A DNA stretch of 9,643 bases, taken from positions 1 through 9,643 of the forward strand of contig CATZPU010000023.1 of NCBI GenBank assembly GCA_958422845.1. The letters run 5' to 3'. A program made the position numbers and the translations under genes. The DNA is from an uncultured Lachnospiraceae bacterium. Lineage in GTDB: Bacteria; Bacillota; Clostridia; Lachnospirales; Lachnospiraceae. Positions within the stretch are counted from its first letter, which is position 1; each line of letters opens with the position of its first letter. Below, piece by piece: positions 1 to 7,164 of the stretch. A model generated the notes under the pieces. That model saw only the letters and a list, made by a program, of their open reading frames with translations. It was not told the DNA's origin and did no database searches.

Positions 1-1082
1 AGCATGCGTATGATGAAAATTACGGAATGAATCCGATCGGCTCAGGACGATATATGCTGAAGCAGTGGGATCAGGGACAGCAGATCATTCTTGAGGCAAA
101 CCCTGATTATTACGGCGAAGAAGTAAAAATGAAAAAAGTGACGATCCTCTTTATGGATGAGGAGGCGTCTTTAGCAGCGGCAATGTCGGGCGATGCGGAC
201 GTTTCTTATACGGCGTCGACCTTTGCGGATATGACACCGGCAGGCTACAGCCTGTTCTCGGCAGACAGCGTGGACAACCGCGGCATCAACCTGCCGGCGA
301 TTCCGGCAGAGGAGCGCGACGGTCTTGCAGTAGGAAACGATGTGCTCTGTGACGCGGCAGTGCGCCGTGCGATCAATATCGGGATCGACAGAGAGCTGAT
401 GATCGAGCACGTACTCGGCGGTTACGGTACTCCGGCGTACAGCGTATGCGACCAGATGCCGTGGTATAATGAAGCGTCAGAGGTCGAATACGATCCGGAG
501 GGAGCGGCGGCGCTTCTCGACGAAGCAGGCTGGGCAATGGGAGACGACGGGATACGCGAAAAGGACGGCGTGCGCGCATCGTTTACGATCCTGTATCATC
601 CGTCCGATTCCGTTCGTCAGGCGCTTGCAGAAGAAATGTCAAATCAGCTGCGCGAGATCGGCATTGAGGTGACGACGGAGGGCGCAGGCTGGGACGTTGC
701 GTATGACAAGGCTCAGTCGCAGCCGCTGATGTGGGGCTGGGGCGCACACTCCCCGATGGAGCTTTACAATATTTACCACACAGCTCCGGAAAGCGATCTG
801 GCAGAGTATTCTCCGTATGCAAATGAGACGGTAGATAAATACATGGACGAGGCGCTTTCTACTTCTGATCTGGAGCAGTCGTATGAGCTGTGGCAGAAGG
901 CACAGTTTGACGGCGAAACAGGTGTGACGCAGGAGGGCGACTGCTCTTGGATATGGCTGTGCAACGTAAGTCATCTTTACTTTGTAAAGGACGGGCTGCA
1001 GGTAGCAGAGCAGAAGATACATCCGCACGGTCACGGCTGGTCGATCGTAAATAACGTCGATCAGTGGGAGTGGGCACAGTAA
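1..1082 (+). CDS. Family-5 ABC transporter substrate-binding protein, 5'-truncated
   Basis: Extracellular solute-binding protein of the nickel/oligopeptide family (SBP family 5), which delivers its ligand to the two permeases encoded next. Only the last 359 residues are in the window; the frame is open from base 3 and the N-terminus with its signal peptide is missing. The segment NPIGSGRYMLKQW followed by ANPDYYG is the family hallmark that starts the domain after the hinge. Later AVRRAINIGIDRELM and DPEGAAALLDEAGW are also typical. The C-terminus has an alternating histidine cluster, HPHGHGW (bases 1020-1040), followed by SIVNNVDQW. The ligand cannot be read from sequence: nickel or a metal chelate, peptides and opines all fit the family. 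It ends with TAA and is followed by a hairpin that may separate its expression from the permeases. Family confidence is high; substrate is unknown. Confidence 0.93.
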   Translation, partial: HAYDENYGMNPIGSGRYMLKQWDQGQQIILEANPDYYGEEVKMKKVTILFMDEEASLAAAMSGDADVSYTASTFADMTPAGYSLFSADSVDNRGINLPAIPAEERDGLAVGNDVLCDAAVRRAINIGIDRELMIEHVLGGYGTPAYSVCDQMPWYNEASEVEYDPEGAAALLDEAGWAMGDDGIREKDGVRASFTILYHPSDSVRQALAEEMSNQLREIGIEVTTEGAGWDVAYDKAQSQPLMWGWGAHSPMELYNIYHTAPESDLAEYSPYANETVDKYMDEALSTSDLEQSYELWQKAQFDGETGVTQEGDCSWIWLCNVSHLYFVKDGLQVAEQKIHPHGHGWSIVNNVDQWEWAQ

Positions 1083-1159
1083 ATCGTATCCGGCGATCAG
1101 GCAGGCGGCAGCGAAAAAATGTGCCGATGTGCAAAATCTTAGAGATATGACAGGAGGAA

Positions 1160-1200
1160 AAGGCAGCAGGGAATGTCGTTTTGATGTTCCTTGCTGTTTT
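1160..1200 (+). terminator. Terminator-like or mRNA-stabilising hairpin between binding protein and permease genes
   Basis: CAGCAGGGAA (1164-1173) pairs with TTCCTTGCTG (1187-1196) across a 13-nt loop, with one G-U pair. The stem can extend through further G-U and A-U pairs into the TTTT that ends at 1200. It lies in the roughly 130-bp gap after the binding-protein gene and directly abuts the GGAG ribosome binding site of the next gene. Such hairpins in ABC operons often cause partial termination or protect the 3' end of the binding-protein mRNA, giving more binding protein than permease. The T-run is short, so full termination is unlikely. The function is inferred. Confidence 0.5.
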
Positions 1201-1209
1201 GGAGAAGAT

Positions 1210-2202
1210 TTGAAACAGTATACTATCTTAATAGGAAAGAACATTGTACGGATGGCGCTTTTACTGGTGGCGGTCAGCATCGTATCCTTTGTACTGATGA
1301 CGATGTCTCCGGTAGATCCGCTGCAGGCGAATGTCGGACAGGCTGCTCTCGGTTCAATGAGTCAGGAGCAGATTGAAAAGCTGGAATCATACTGGGGCGT
1401 GGATGAGCCTCCGGTAAAACGGTATCTGGCATGGGCAAAGGATTTTATACACGGAGATTTCGGCATGTCGCTGCAGTACCGTCAGCCTGTATCAAAGGTG
1501 ATTGCGGTAAAGCTCGGCAATTCGCTGTTTTTGATGGTAACAGCATGGGTTCTGTCGGGAGTCATCGGTTTTGCGCTTGGCGTAGCGGCGGGAGTATTCA
1601 GGGGACGGCTGCCGGATCGGCTGATCAAAGGATATTGTGTCGTTATTTCGAGTACGCCCGCCTTTTGGCTGGCGCTTCTTTTGCTGATGATATTCGGCGT
1701 CTGGCTCAAAATACTGCCGATCGGACTGAGTGTGCCGATCGGACTGGAAGCGTCCGGCGTGACTTTTCTGGACAGGCTGCGCCATGCGATCCTGCCTGCT
1801 CTGACACTGTCTATTACAGGTATTTCCAATATCGCTCTCCATACACGGGAAAAAATGATCGATGTGATGGAGAGCGATTACGTGCTGTTTGCACGGGCGC
1901 GCGGGGAGAGTACGTGGCAGATCGTAAAAAGGCATGCGCTTCGGAACGTTTTGCTTCCGGCGATCACGCTGCAGTTTGCCTCGATCAGTGAGATCTTCGG
2001 AGGTTCTGTACTCGTGGAGCAGGTATTTTCATACGCAGGAATGGGGCAGGCGGCAGTGACGGCAGGCCTTGGCAGTGATATGCCGCTTTTGATGGCGATC
2101 ACGATCGTGAGCGCCATATTCGTCTTTGGCGGCAATCTGATCGCAAATATTCTCTACGGAGTGGTCGATCCAAGAATCCGCAGAGGAGGTAGCGCAAAAT
2201 GA
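1210..2202 (+). CDS. ABC transporter permease, NikB/DppB/OppB type
   Basis: Inner-membrane permease of 330 residues from the BPD_transp_1 family and one half of the import channel. A TTG start at 1210 is preferred because GGAG (1201-1204) lies five bases upstream and the family's N-terminal helix follows at about residues 12-32. An upstream in-frame ATG at 1129 would add 27 non-membrane residues encoded by the hairpin region. The sequence SPVDPLQA after helix 1 is typical of NikB-like proteins. The EAA loop that contacts the ATPases lies around the segment reading ESDYVLFARARGES. Several further hydrophobic helices follow, ending in VDPRIRRG. The gene overlaps the next permease by four bases (ATGA at 2199-2202), implying translational coupling. 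The substrate is not resolved. Confidence 0.92.
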   Translation: MKQYTILIGKNIVRMALLLVAVSIVSFVLMTMSPVDPLQANVGQAALGSMSQEQIEKLESYWGVDEPPVKRYLAWAKDFIHGDFGMSLQYRQPVSKVIAVKLGNSLFLMVTAWVLSGVIGFALGVAAGVFRGRLPDRLIKGYCVVISSTPAFWLALLLLMIFGVWLKILPIGLSVPIGLEASGVTFLDRLRHAILPALTLSITGISNIALHTREKMIDVMESDYVLFARARGESTWQIVKRHALRNVLLPAITLQFASISEIFGGSVLVEQVFSYAGMGQAAVTAGLGSDMPLLMAITIVSAIFVFGGNLIANILYGVVDPRIRRGGSAK

Positions 2203-3023
2203 AACAGTGGAACAGAAGAAAAACAATGGTGCTCATCACAGGCATCTCACTTATCTTTCTCGTGACAGTCGCTTTCGCGGGAAGTCTGTGTACGGAGGCA
2301 GCGCGTGCCACTGACTTTTCACGCAAGAATCTCATGCCGTGTCTGCAATATCCGTTCGGAACGGACTGGATGGGGCGCGATATGTTTGCCCGCACGTTAA
2401 AGGGGCTGTCTCTTAGTATACTGATCGGTACACTGGCGGCCGCAATAAGCGCGGTGATCGCTCTGGTGCTTGGAATCTGTGCGGCAACGCTCGGACGCCG
2501 GACGGATGGGGCTGTTACATGGGTGATCGATCTGATCATGGGAATTCCGCATATGCTTCTGCTGATCCTGATCTCTGTGGCGGCAGGGCGCGGACTGAAA
2601 GGCGTTATCATCGGCGTAGCTTTTACGCACTGGACCTCGCTTGCGCGTCTGATACGTGCGGAGGTGATGCAGATCAAAGAAAGTCCGTATGTAAAGATCT
2701 CTCAAAAACTCGGAAAGAGCCGCTGGTATGTAGCATGTCATCATATGATACCGCATCTTGTGCCGCAGTTTGCAGTCGGGCTTGTGCTCCTGTTTCCGCA
2801 TGCGATCCTGCATGAGGCGAGCATCACCTTTCTTGGATTCGGACTGACGAGCGAGCAGCCTGCGATCGGGATCATCCTTTCAGAGAGCATGAAATATCTC
2901 GTGCTCGGAAAGTGGTGGCTCGCACTCTTTCCGGGGCTGGCGCTTGTCGTGACAGTAGTGATGTTCTATCTGCTTGGTGAAAATCTGCGCAGGCTGATCG
3001 ATCCGGGCAGCGTACACGAGTAA
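2199..3023 (+). CDS. ABC transporter permease, NikC/DppC/OppC type
   Basis: Second inner-membrane permease, 274 residues, partner of the upstream permease in the heterodimeric channel. The ATG at 2199 is preceded by AGGAGGT (2184-2190) at eight bases and overlaps the stop of the preceding gene. After an N-terminal helix at about residues 9-29, the protein contains FGTDWMGRDMFAR, the characteristic DppC/NikC segment. The EAA loop reads around ESPYVKISQKLGKS and is followed by HHMIPHLVPQ. The segment EASITFLGFGL and the terminal LRRLIDP are further family marks. Its length is near the usual for the family. It is followed after 24 bases by the ATPase gene. Substrate unknown. Confidence 0.92.
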   Translation: MKQWNRRKTMVLITGISLIFLVTVAFAGSLCTEAARATDFSRKNLMPCLQYPFGTDWMGRDMFARTLKGLSLSILIGTLAAAISAVIALVLGICAATLGRRTDGAVTWVIDLIMGIPHMLLLILISVAAGRGLKGVIIGVAFTHWTSLARLIRAEVMQIKESPYVKISQKLGKSRWYVACHHMIPHLVPQFAVGLVLLFPHAILHEASITFLGFGLTSEQPAIGIILSESMKYLVLGKWWLALFPGLALVVTVVMFYLLGENLRRLIDPGSVHE

Positions 3024-3047
3024 TGGATAGAATAGGAGATTACGACT

Positions 3048-4025
3048 TTGGGAAATACGACACCCCCTGTACTGGAGATACGGGGATTGAAAATATCATT
3101 TAAACAGTATGAAAAAGGATTCAGGCAGACAGACCTTGAGGTAATACGCGATCTGGATGTGCGCGTTCCCGCAGGAGAGATCGTGGCGGTAGTCGGCTCA
3201 AGCGGTTCGGGAAAGAGCCTGCTTGCGCATGCGGTGCTCGGCATTCTTCCGTATAATGCGTCTGTTTCCGGCGAGATACTGTATGACGGAAAACCGCTCA
3301 CAGAAAGTAAGCTGAAAAAGCTTCGGGGCGATGAGATCGTTCTCGTACCGCAGAGTACGGCGTATCTCGATCCGCTGATGAAAACGGGAGTACAGATACG
3401 AAAGGGAAAGAATGACGCCGCATCAAAGGAGAAGCTTCACCGGATATTTCGGGAATATGAGCTTGCGCCGGAGGTGGAGGAGCAGTATCCGTTTGAGCTT
3501 TCCGGCGGTATGACGCGGCGCATCATGAATTCTACGGCGCTGATGGGAAATCCAAGGCTTGTGATCGCGGATGAGCCGACGCCCGGACTGCACATTTCCG
3601 TCGCAAGGCGGGCGATGGAGCATTTCAGAGAACTGGCGGATATGGGAGCCGGAGTGCTCCTGATCACGCACGATCTGGAGCTTGCGGTAGAGACGGCAGA
3701 CCGGATCGCCGTATTTTATGCAGGCTCGACTTTGGAAGAAGTGCCTGCTGCTGATTTCGTATCGTGCGATACGCTGCATCACCCGTACTCTCAGGCGTTG
3801 TGGCATGCGATGCCGAAGCATGGTTTTCGTCCGATCTCCGGCACGCAGCCGTATGCAAAGGAAATGCCGCAGGGCTGTCCGTTTGGTCCGCGGTGTCCGA
3901 AGTATACAAAGGAGTGCGCGCAGAGCATTCCGTGGAGGACGGTCGTCGACGGACGCGTGAGATGCCTGCATACAGAAACACCGGTCGATACGGCGCAGAA
4001 GAATCGCAGCATTTCCGGCGACTGA
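3048..4025 (+). CDS. ABC transporter ATPase, NikD/DppD/OppD type, with His in the D-loop
   Basis: Cytoplasmic nucleotide-binding subunit of 325 residues that powers the importer. The TTG at 3048 is chosen because AGGAG (3034-3038) lies nine bases upstream and no better start exists. Visible motifs are Walker A GSSGSGKS (50-57), Q-loop Gln102, signature LSGGM (151-155), Walker B LVIADE (171-176) and H-loop His208. The D-loop reads PGLH, with His182 where Asp is expected. The C-terminal oligopeptide-transporter extension has HPYSQALWHAMP followed by Cys277, Cys283, Cys290 and Cys306. Equivalent cysteines in Dpp-type ATPases have been linked to an iron-sulfur cluster; I recall this but could not check it. 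The partner ATPase gene downstream is interrupted, so a working heterodimer may not form. Confidence 0.92.
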   Translation: MGNTTPPVLEIRGLKISFKQYEKGFRQTDLEVIRDLDVRVPAGEIVAVVGSSGSGKSLLAHAVLGILPYNASVSGEILYDGKPLTESKLKKLRGDEIVLVPQSTAYLDPLMKTGVQIRKGKNDAASKEKLHRIFREYELAPEVEEQYPFELSGGMTRRIMNSTALMGNPRLVIADEPTPGLHISVARRAMEHFRELADMGAGVLLITHDLELAVETADRIAVFYAGSTLEEVPAADFVSCDTLHHPYSQALWHAMPKHGFRPISGTQPYAKEMPQGCPFGPRCPKYTKECAQSIPWRTVVDGRVRCLHTETPVDTAQKNRSISGD

Positions 4026-4048
4026 AACAGTAAGATACAGGAACGAAT

Positions 4049-4180
4049 GTGAGGAATGCAGACGCAGCGTACAGGAAGTGCATGAAGAATGCAGATGCAG
4101 TGCGCAGGAAGAGCATGAGGAATGCAGATGCAGTGCGCAGGAAGAGCATGAGGAATACAGACGCGGCGTGCAGGAATCAC
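4049..4180 (+). repeat. Four tandem copies of a 33-bp repeat
   Basis: Four head-to-tail units of 33 bp lie at 4049-4081, 4082-4114, 4115-4147 and 4148-4180. Units 2 and 3 differ at a single base; units 1 and 4 are more diverged. A decayed partial copy may precede the first unit (TACAGGAA near 4036). The unit length is a multiple of three, so an ORF stays open from GTG 4049 to TGA 4258 (69 codons, encoding repeats like MRNADAVRRKS), with a weak AGGAA upstream. I recognise no protein family in it. This open frame could simply be a by-product of the repeat. The array fills much of the gap between two ATPase genes that are usually adjacent. No other gene is seen in 4026-4267. Confidence 0.88.
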
Positions 4181-4267
4181 AGAGTAGTGAGCGGCAGGCG
4201 TGAGGGAAAAGAAGAAGGTGCAGGGACAGGTGTGAAGCTGCATAGATGCGAAAGGTGAGTACAGGGT

Positions 4268-4870
4268 ATGATATTACAGGCGAAGAACGTTTCGTTTCAG
4301 TATAAAGAAAACAGCCCGATGGTTCTTCAGGATATTTCCTTTGAAGTAAGGGAAGGGTAGCGCGTCGGACTGCGCGGCAAGAGCGGCATCGGAAAAACGA
4401 CGCTGTGCCGTCTGCTTGCGGGATATGAAAAGCCGTACAGCGGAGAGATCCTTCTGGACGGGAAGCCGGTCACAGATTACAGGGGCTACTGTCCGGTACA
4501 GATGGTCTGGCAGCATCCGGAGCAGGCGGTCAATCCGCGGCGCAGGATGCATACGGTACTGGAAGAGGGCGACGGGATCACAAAAGACATCATAGAAGGA
4601 CTGGGAATAGAAGAAGCGTGGAAAACACGTTTTCCGGCGGAGCTTTCCGGCGGAGAGCAGCAGCGCTTCTGCATCGCCAGAGCGCTTGGAAAAGGGACGC
4701 GCATCTTACTGGCGGATGAGATCAGTACGATGCTCGATCTGATCACGCAGAGTCAGATCTGGAATTTTCTGCTGGAGGAAGCAAAGCGAAGAGATCTTGG
4801 CATGGTCGTTGTAAGCCACAGTGACGATCTGCTTGAGCGGGTGTGTACAAGGATCGTGGAGATCGGATAA
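4268..4870 (+). pseudogene. ABC transporter ATPase, NikE/OppF type, interrupted by an in-frame amber codon
   Basis: Second ATPase of the importer, about 200 codons, the normal length of this short subfamily as I recall it. The ATG at 4268 has AGGTGAG (4253-4259) eight bases upstream. Codon 31 is TAG (4358-4360), between REG and RVGL, where homologues usually have Glu or another polar residue. The frame is otherwise intact: Walker A GKSGIGKTT (37-45), Q-loop Gln82 in WQHPEQAVNP, signature LSGGEQQR (126-133), Walker B ILLADE (146-151), D-loop STMLD and H-loop His184. No start codon with a ribosome binding site lies between the amber and Walker A. The first ATG after the stop that has been considered (4502) is past Walker A. 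As written, the gene should yield only a 30-residue peptide. It may be a recent nonsense mutation or a sequence error; readthrough is less likely. Confidence 0.85.
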
Positions 4871-4874
4871 ACAG

Positions 4875-4910
4875 TAAGAGGCTGAGGGGTCAGCCTCTTA
4901 TTTTGTTTAT
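4875..4910 (+). terminator. Rho-independent terminator of the ABC importer cluster
   Basis: A perfect 11-bp stem, TAAGAGGCTGA (4875-4885) with TCAGCCTCTTA (4890-4900), closes on a GGGG loop and is followed by TTTTGTTTAT. It starts four bases after the stop of the second ATPase gene and ends the transport operon before the hflKC promoter. Confidence 0.93.
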
Positions 4911-4942
4911 AAAAAGTTAAGCATTTCCCTCCACCATACCTA

Positions 4943-4971
4943 TTGAAAACCGATGCTGTTTATAGTATAGT
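4943..4971 (+). promoter_or_regulatory. Sigma-A-type promoter for hflKC
   Basis: The -35 element TTGAAA (4943-4948) and -10 element TATAGT (4966-4971) are separated by 17 bp, and the surroundings are AT-rich. Transcription would begin near 4978, leaving an untranslated leader of about 80 nt before the hflK start. It lies directly after the previous operon's terminator, which supports hflKC being an independent unit. Confidence 0.7.
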
Positions 4972-5060
4972 AGTCCTACTGTTTATATTTACAATATAGA
5001 CAAAATCCACAAAAAGTCAGAAAATTGAAGCAGGTTTAAAAACTGCAGAAGGAGGACGGT

Positions 5061-6092
5061 TTGGAGAAAAAAATTGACAAAAGAAAGTTGCTGGCACGGG
5101 CGAAGTATATTGCTCTCGGTGTGGTTATACTGATCGTGCTGGCTATCCTCGGCACAGGGATGTGGTATCAGATCGAGGAGCAGGAAGAGGCTGTAGTTGT
5201 GACGCTCGGAGAGGCGAAGGCTGTTTCCGAAAAGGGACTCCACTTTAAGCTTCCGCTGATACAGCAGGTACGTAAGGTCGACACGACGATTCAGGGCTTC
5301 CCGATCGGATATGATATTACGACGAAGGAGACGGTGGATGATGAGGCAGTCATGATCACATCTGATTATAATTTCATCAACGTCAACTTTTTCGTTGAGT
5401 ACCGCATTTCTGATCCGGTGAAATACCTGTACGCATCGGATACTCCGGAGGGCATTTTGAAGAATATCGCGCAGAGCTGCATCCGTACGGTGATCGGCAG
5501 CTACGACGTAGACAGCGTGCTTACGACGGGCAAGGCGGAGATTCAGGCTGCGATCAAGCAGATGATCCTTGATAAGCTGGAGACTCAGGATATCGGACTC
5601 GATCTTGTAAATATTACGATTCAGGATTCTGAGCCGCCGACAAAGGAGATCATGCAGGCATTCAAAGCAGTAGAGACAGCAAAGCAGGGCAAGGATACTG
5701 CTCTTAATAATGCAAATAAGTACCGCAATGAAAAGCTTCCGGCTGCCAAGGCACAGGCGGACGAGATCGTTCAGGATGCAGAGGCGCAGAAGCAGACGCG
5801 TATCAACGAGGCGGAGGCGCAGGTGGCGCGTTTTACTGCCATGTATGAAGAGTACGAGAAGAATCCGACCGTTACGAAGCAGCGTATGTTCTTTGAGGCG
5901 ATGGAGGAGGTACTGCCTGAGCTTAAGGTGATCATTGACGAGGGGAACGGCGTGCAGAAGGTGCTTCCGCTGGAGCCGTTTATGGACATGGATGAAGCCG
6001 GAGAAAGCACAAATCAAAATGACATCGCGCAGCAGGGCGGCACGAATCAGAGCAGTACGTTCGGTCAGTCCGCAGACAGCACAAAGAGATAA
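5061..6092 (+). CDS. hflK: HflK, SPFH-domain membrane protein, modulator of FtsH
   Basis: HflK forms with HflC a large membrane-anchored cage that surrounds the FtsH protease and tunes its access to membrane substrates. The 343-residue protein has a short basic N-terminus, one transmembrane helix at about 16-36, and an SPFH/Band 7 domain from about 38 with EEQEEAVVVTLGEA and KGLHFKLPLIQQV. A charged Ala/Glu/Lys-rich coiled-coil stretch lies at about 200-275. The end (about 313-343) is a Gln/Asn/Ser/Thr-rich low-complexity tail. It is shorter than the E. coli protein (about 419) and lacks the Gly-rich N-terminal region. The TTG at 5061 is supported by AGAAGGAGG (5047-5055). The stop lies against the hflC ribosome binding site. 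The family call is secure; the FtsH partnership is from known biology, and ftsH is not in the window. Confidence 0.93.
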   Translation: MEKKIDKRKLLARAKYIALGVVILIVLAILGTGMWYQIEEQEEAVVVTLGEAKAVSEKGLHFKLPLIQQVRKVDTTIQGFPIGYDITTKETVDDEAVMITSDYNFINVNFFVEYRISDPVKYLYASDTPEGILKNIAQSCIRTVIGSYDVDSVLTTGKAEIQAAIKQMILDKLETQDIGLDLVNITIQDSEPPTKEIMQAFKAVETAKQGKDTALNNANKYRNEKLPAAKAQADEIVQDAEAQKQTRINEAEAQVARFTAMYEEYEKNPTVTKQRMFFEAMEEVLPELKVIIDEGNGVQKVLPLEPFMDMDEAGESTNQNDIAQQGGTNQSSTFGQSADSTKR

Positions 6093-6104
6093 GGAGGAGA
6101 ACAG

Positions 6105-6977
6105 ATGAAAAAGAAAATAATCGCAGGCGTTTCAGCAGTCGTACTGCTTATCCTTCTGGCGTCTTCCCTTGTGGTGACAGCGGAGAATGAGTACAGTCTG
6201 GTACGCCAGTTCGGACGGATCAGCCGCGTGATCGAGAAGCCGGGACTGTCTATGAAGATCCCGTTTATCCAGACGACAGACACCTTCCCGAAGCAGACGC
6301 TTCTTTATGACCTTGTTCCGTCGGAGGTTATCACCCGCGACAAGAAAACGATGATCACAGACAGCTATGTGCTCTGGCGCATCTCTGAGCCGATGAAATT
6401 TGCACAGACGTTAAACGGCTCGATCATGAATGCGGAGAGCCGTATCAATACTGCTGTTTATAATGCGCTGAAAAATGCGATCAGCAGCATGAATCAGGAT
6501 GAGGTCATTACGAGCCGTGACGGCGAGCTGTCGGCGCTCGTGATGGAGAAGATCGATGCAGGCATGGATCAGTATGGTATCGAACTGATGATGTTTGAGA
6601 CGAAGCAGCTCGATCTGCCGGAGGACAATAAGGAAGCTGTCTATGAGCGTATGATCTCTGAGCGTGATAATATAGCGGCTACATATACGGCTGAAGGTAA
6701 TTCTGAGGCGCAGGTGATCCGCAATACGACGGATAAAGAAGTGGCGATCAGCATTTCCGAGGCAAAGAAGCAGGCGGAGATCCTTAAGGCAGAGGGCGAA
6801 GCAGAGTATATGCGTATCCTGTCAGAGGCGTACAATACAGACGATAAGACGGAATTCTACTCTTTTGTAAGAAGCCTTGACGCGCTGAAAAACTCTATGA
6901 CAGGAGAGAATAAGACGGTGGTTCTGTCGGCAGATTCACCGATCGCACAGATCTTTAACGGCTACGCGCTTGAGTAA
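6105..6977 (+). CDS. hflC: HflC, SPFH-domain membrane protein, modulator of FtsH
   Basis: Partner of HflK, alternating with it in the SPFH cage. The 290-residue protein opens with a basic MKKK and a single transmembrane segment at about 5-26. The SPFH domain follows with NEYSLVRQFGRI and PGLSMKIPFIQ, the standard HflC opening. Later SERDNIAATYTAEGNSEAQ corresponds to the HflC segment MRAERERIA-x-x-x-R-x-x-G, and an Ala/Glu/Lys-rich coiled coil (EAKKQAEILKAEGEAEY) follows. The family usually shows a Tyr-rich SFVRSL-type end, seen here as FYSFVRSLDAL. The ATG at 6105 has AAGGAGGAG (6091-6099), 12 bases after the hflK stop, so the pair is one operon. E. coli HflC is somewhat longer (about 334). 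Confidence 0.93.
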   Translation: MKKKIIAGVSAVVLLILLASSLVVTAENEYSLVRQFGRISRVIEKPGLSMKIPFIQTTDTFPKQTLLYDLVPSEVITRDKKTMITDSYVLWRISEPMKFAQTLNGSIMNAESRINTAVYNALKNAISSMNQDEVITSRDGELSALVMEKIDAGMDQYGIELMMFETKQLDLPEDNKEAVYERMISERDNIAATYTAEGNSEAQVIRNTTDKEVAISISEAKKQAEILKAEGEAEYMRILSEAYNTDDKTEFYSFVRSLDALKNSMTGENKTVVLSADSPIAQIFNGYALE

Positions 6978-7126
6978 GCGGCAAATGCAGTGGTAAAGTC
7001 AGGCAATAAAAAGTAATGTAAAGACAGTCTGTGCTTTTGTAAAACGGACGCAGGATCAGAGCCGAAGGCTGCGGATGTGCGTAAAATGCCGGAAAAAAGT
7101 AAAAACAGACAGAGAAAGAAGAAAAC

Positions 7127-7164
7127 AACGGAGCGAATGGTTTTACATTCGCTCCGTTTTCGTT
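7127..7164 (+). terminator. Rho-independent terminator of hflKC
   Basis: AACGGAGCGAATG (7127-7139) pairs perfectly over 13 bp with CATTCGCTCCGTT (7146-7158) around a GTTTTA loop, followed by TTCGTT. A-rich sequence upstream of the stem may make it partly bidirectional. It lies about 150 bp after hflC; in that gap I see only scattered GTAAA motifs and no gene. Confidence 0.88.

Noticed and set aside
1129..1209. N-terminal extension of the first permease from ATG 1129
   Set aside because: The extra 27 residues are non-membrane and encoded by the hairpin region. TTG 1210 has a well-placed GGAG and starts where the family starts.
639..1280. 213-codon open frame on the - strand across the end of the binding-protein gene
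   Set aside because: It opposes a clear coding region and the hairpin, and its composition is that of an antisense shadow.
4049..4180. CRISPR array
   Set aside because: The 33-bp units are directly contiguous with no unique spacers and no cas genes are nearby.
4358..4360. Amber codon read as pyrrolysine or recoded
   Set aside because: No downstream recoding structure was identified, the position is not a known pyrrolysine site, and pstC in the same window ends in TAG. The pstC evidence is weak because readthrough there would add only four residues. A simple nonsense mutation or sequence error is more likely.
4502..4870. Shorter ATPase started at ATG 4502
   Set aside because: It lacks Walker A and has no ribosome binding site upstream, so it would not be a working ATPase.
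4989..6017. Long open frame of 342 codons on the - strand opposite hflK
   Set aside because: It is the antisense shadow of a clear hflK gene, with Leu/Arg/His-biased composition, no family resemblance and no fitting ribosome binding site or context.
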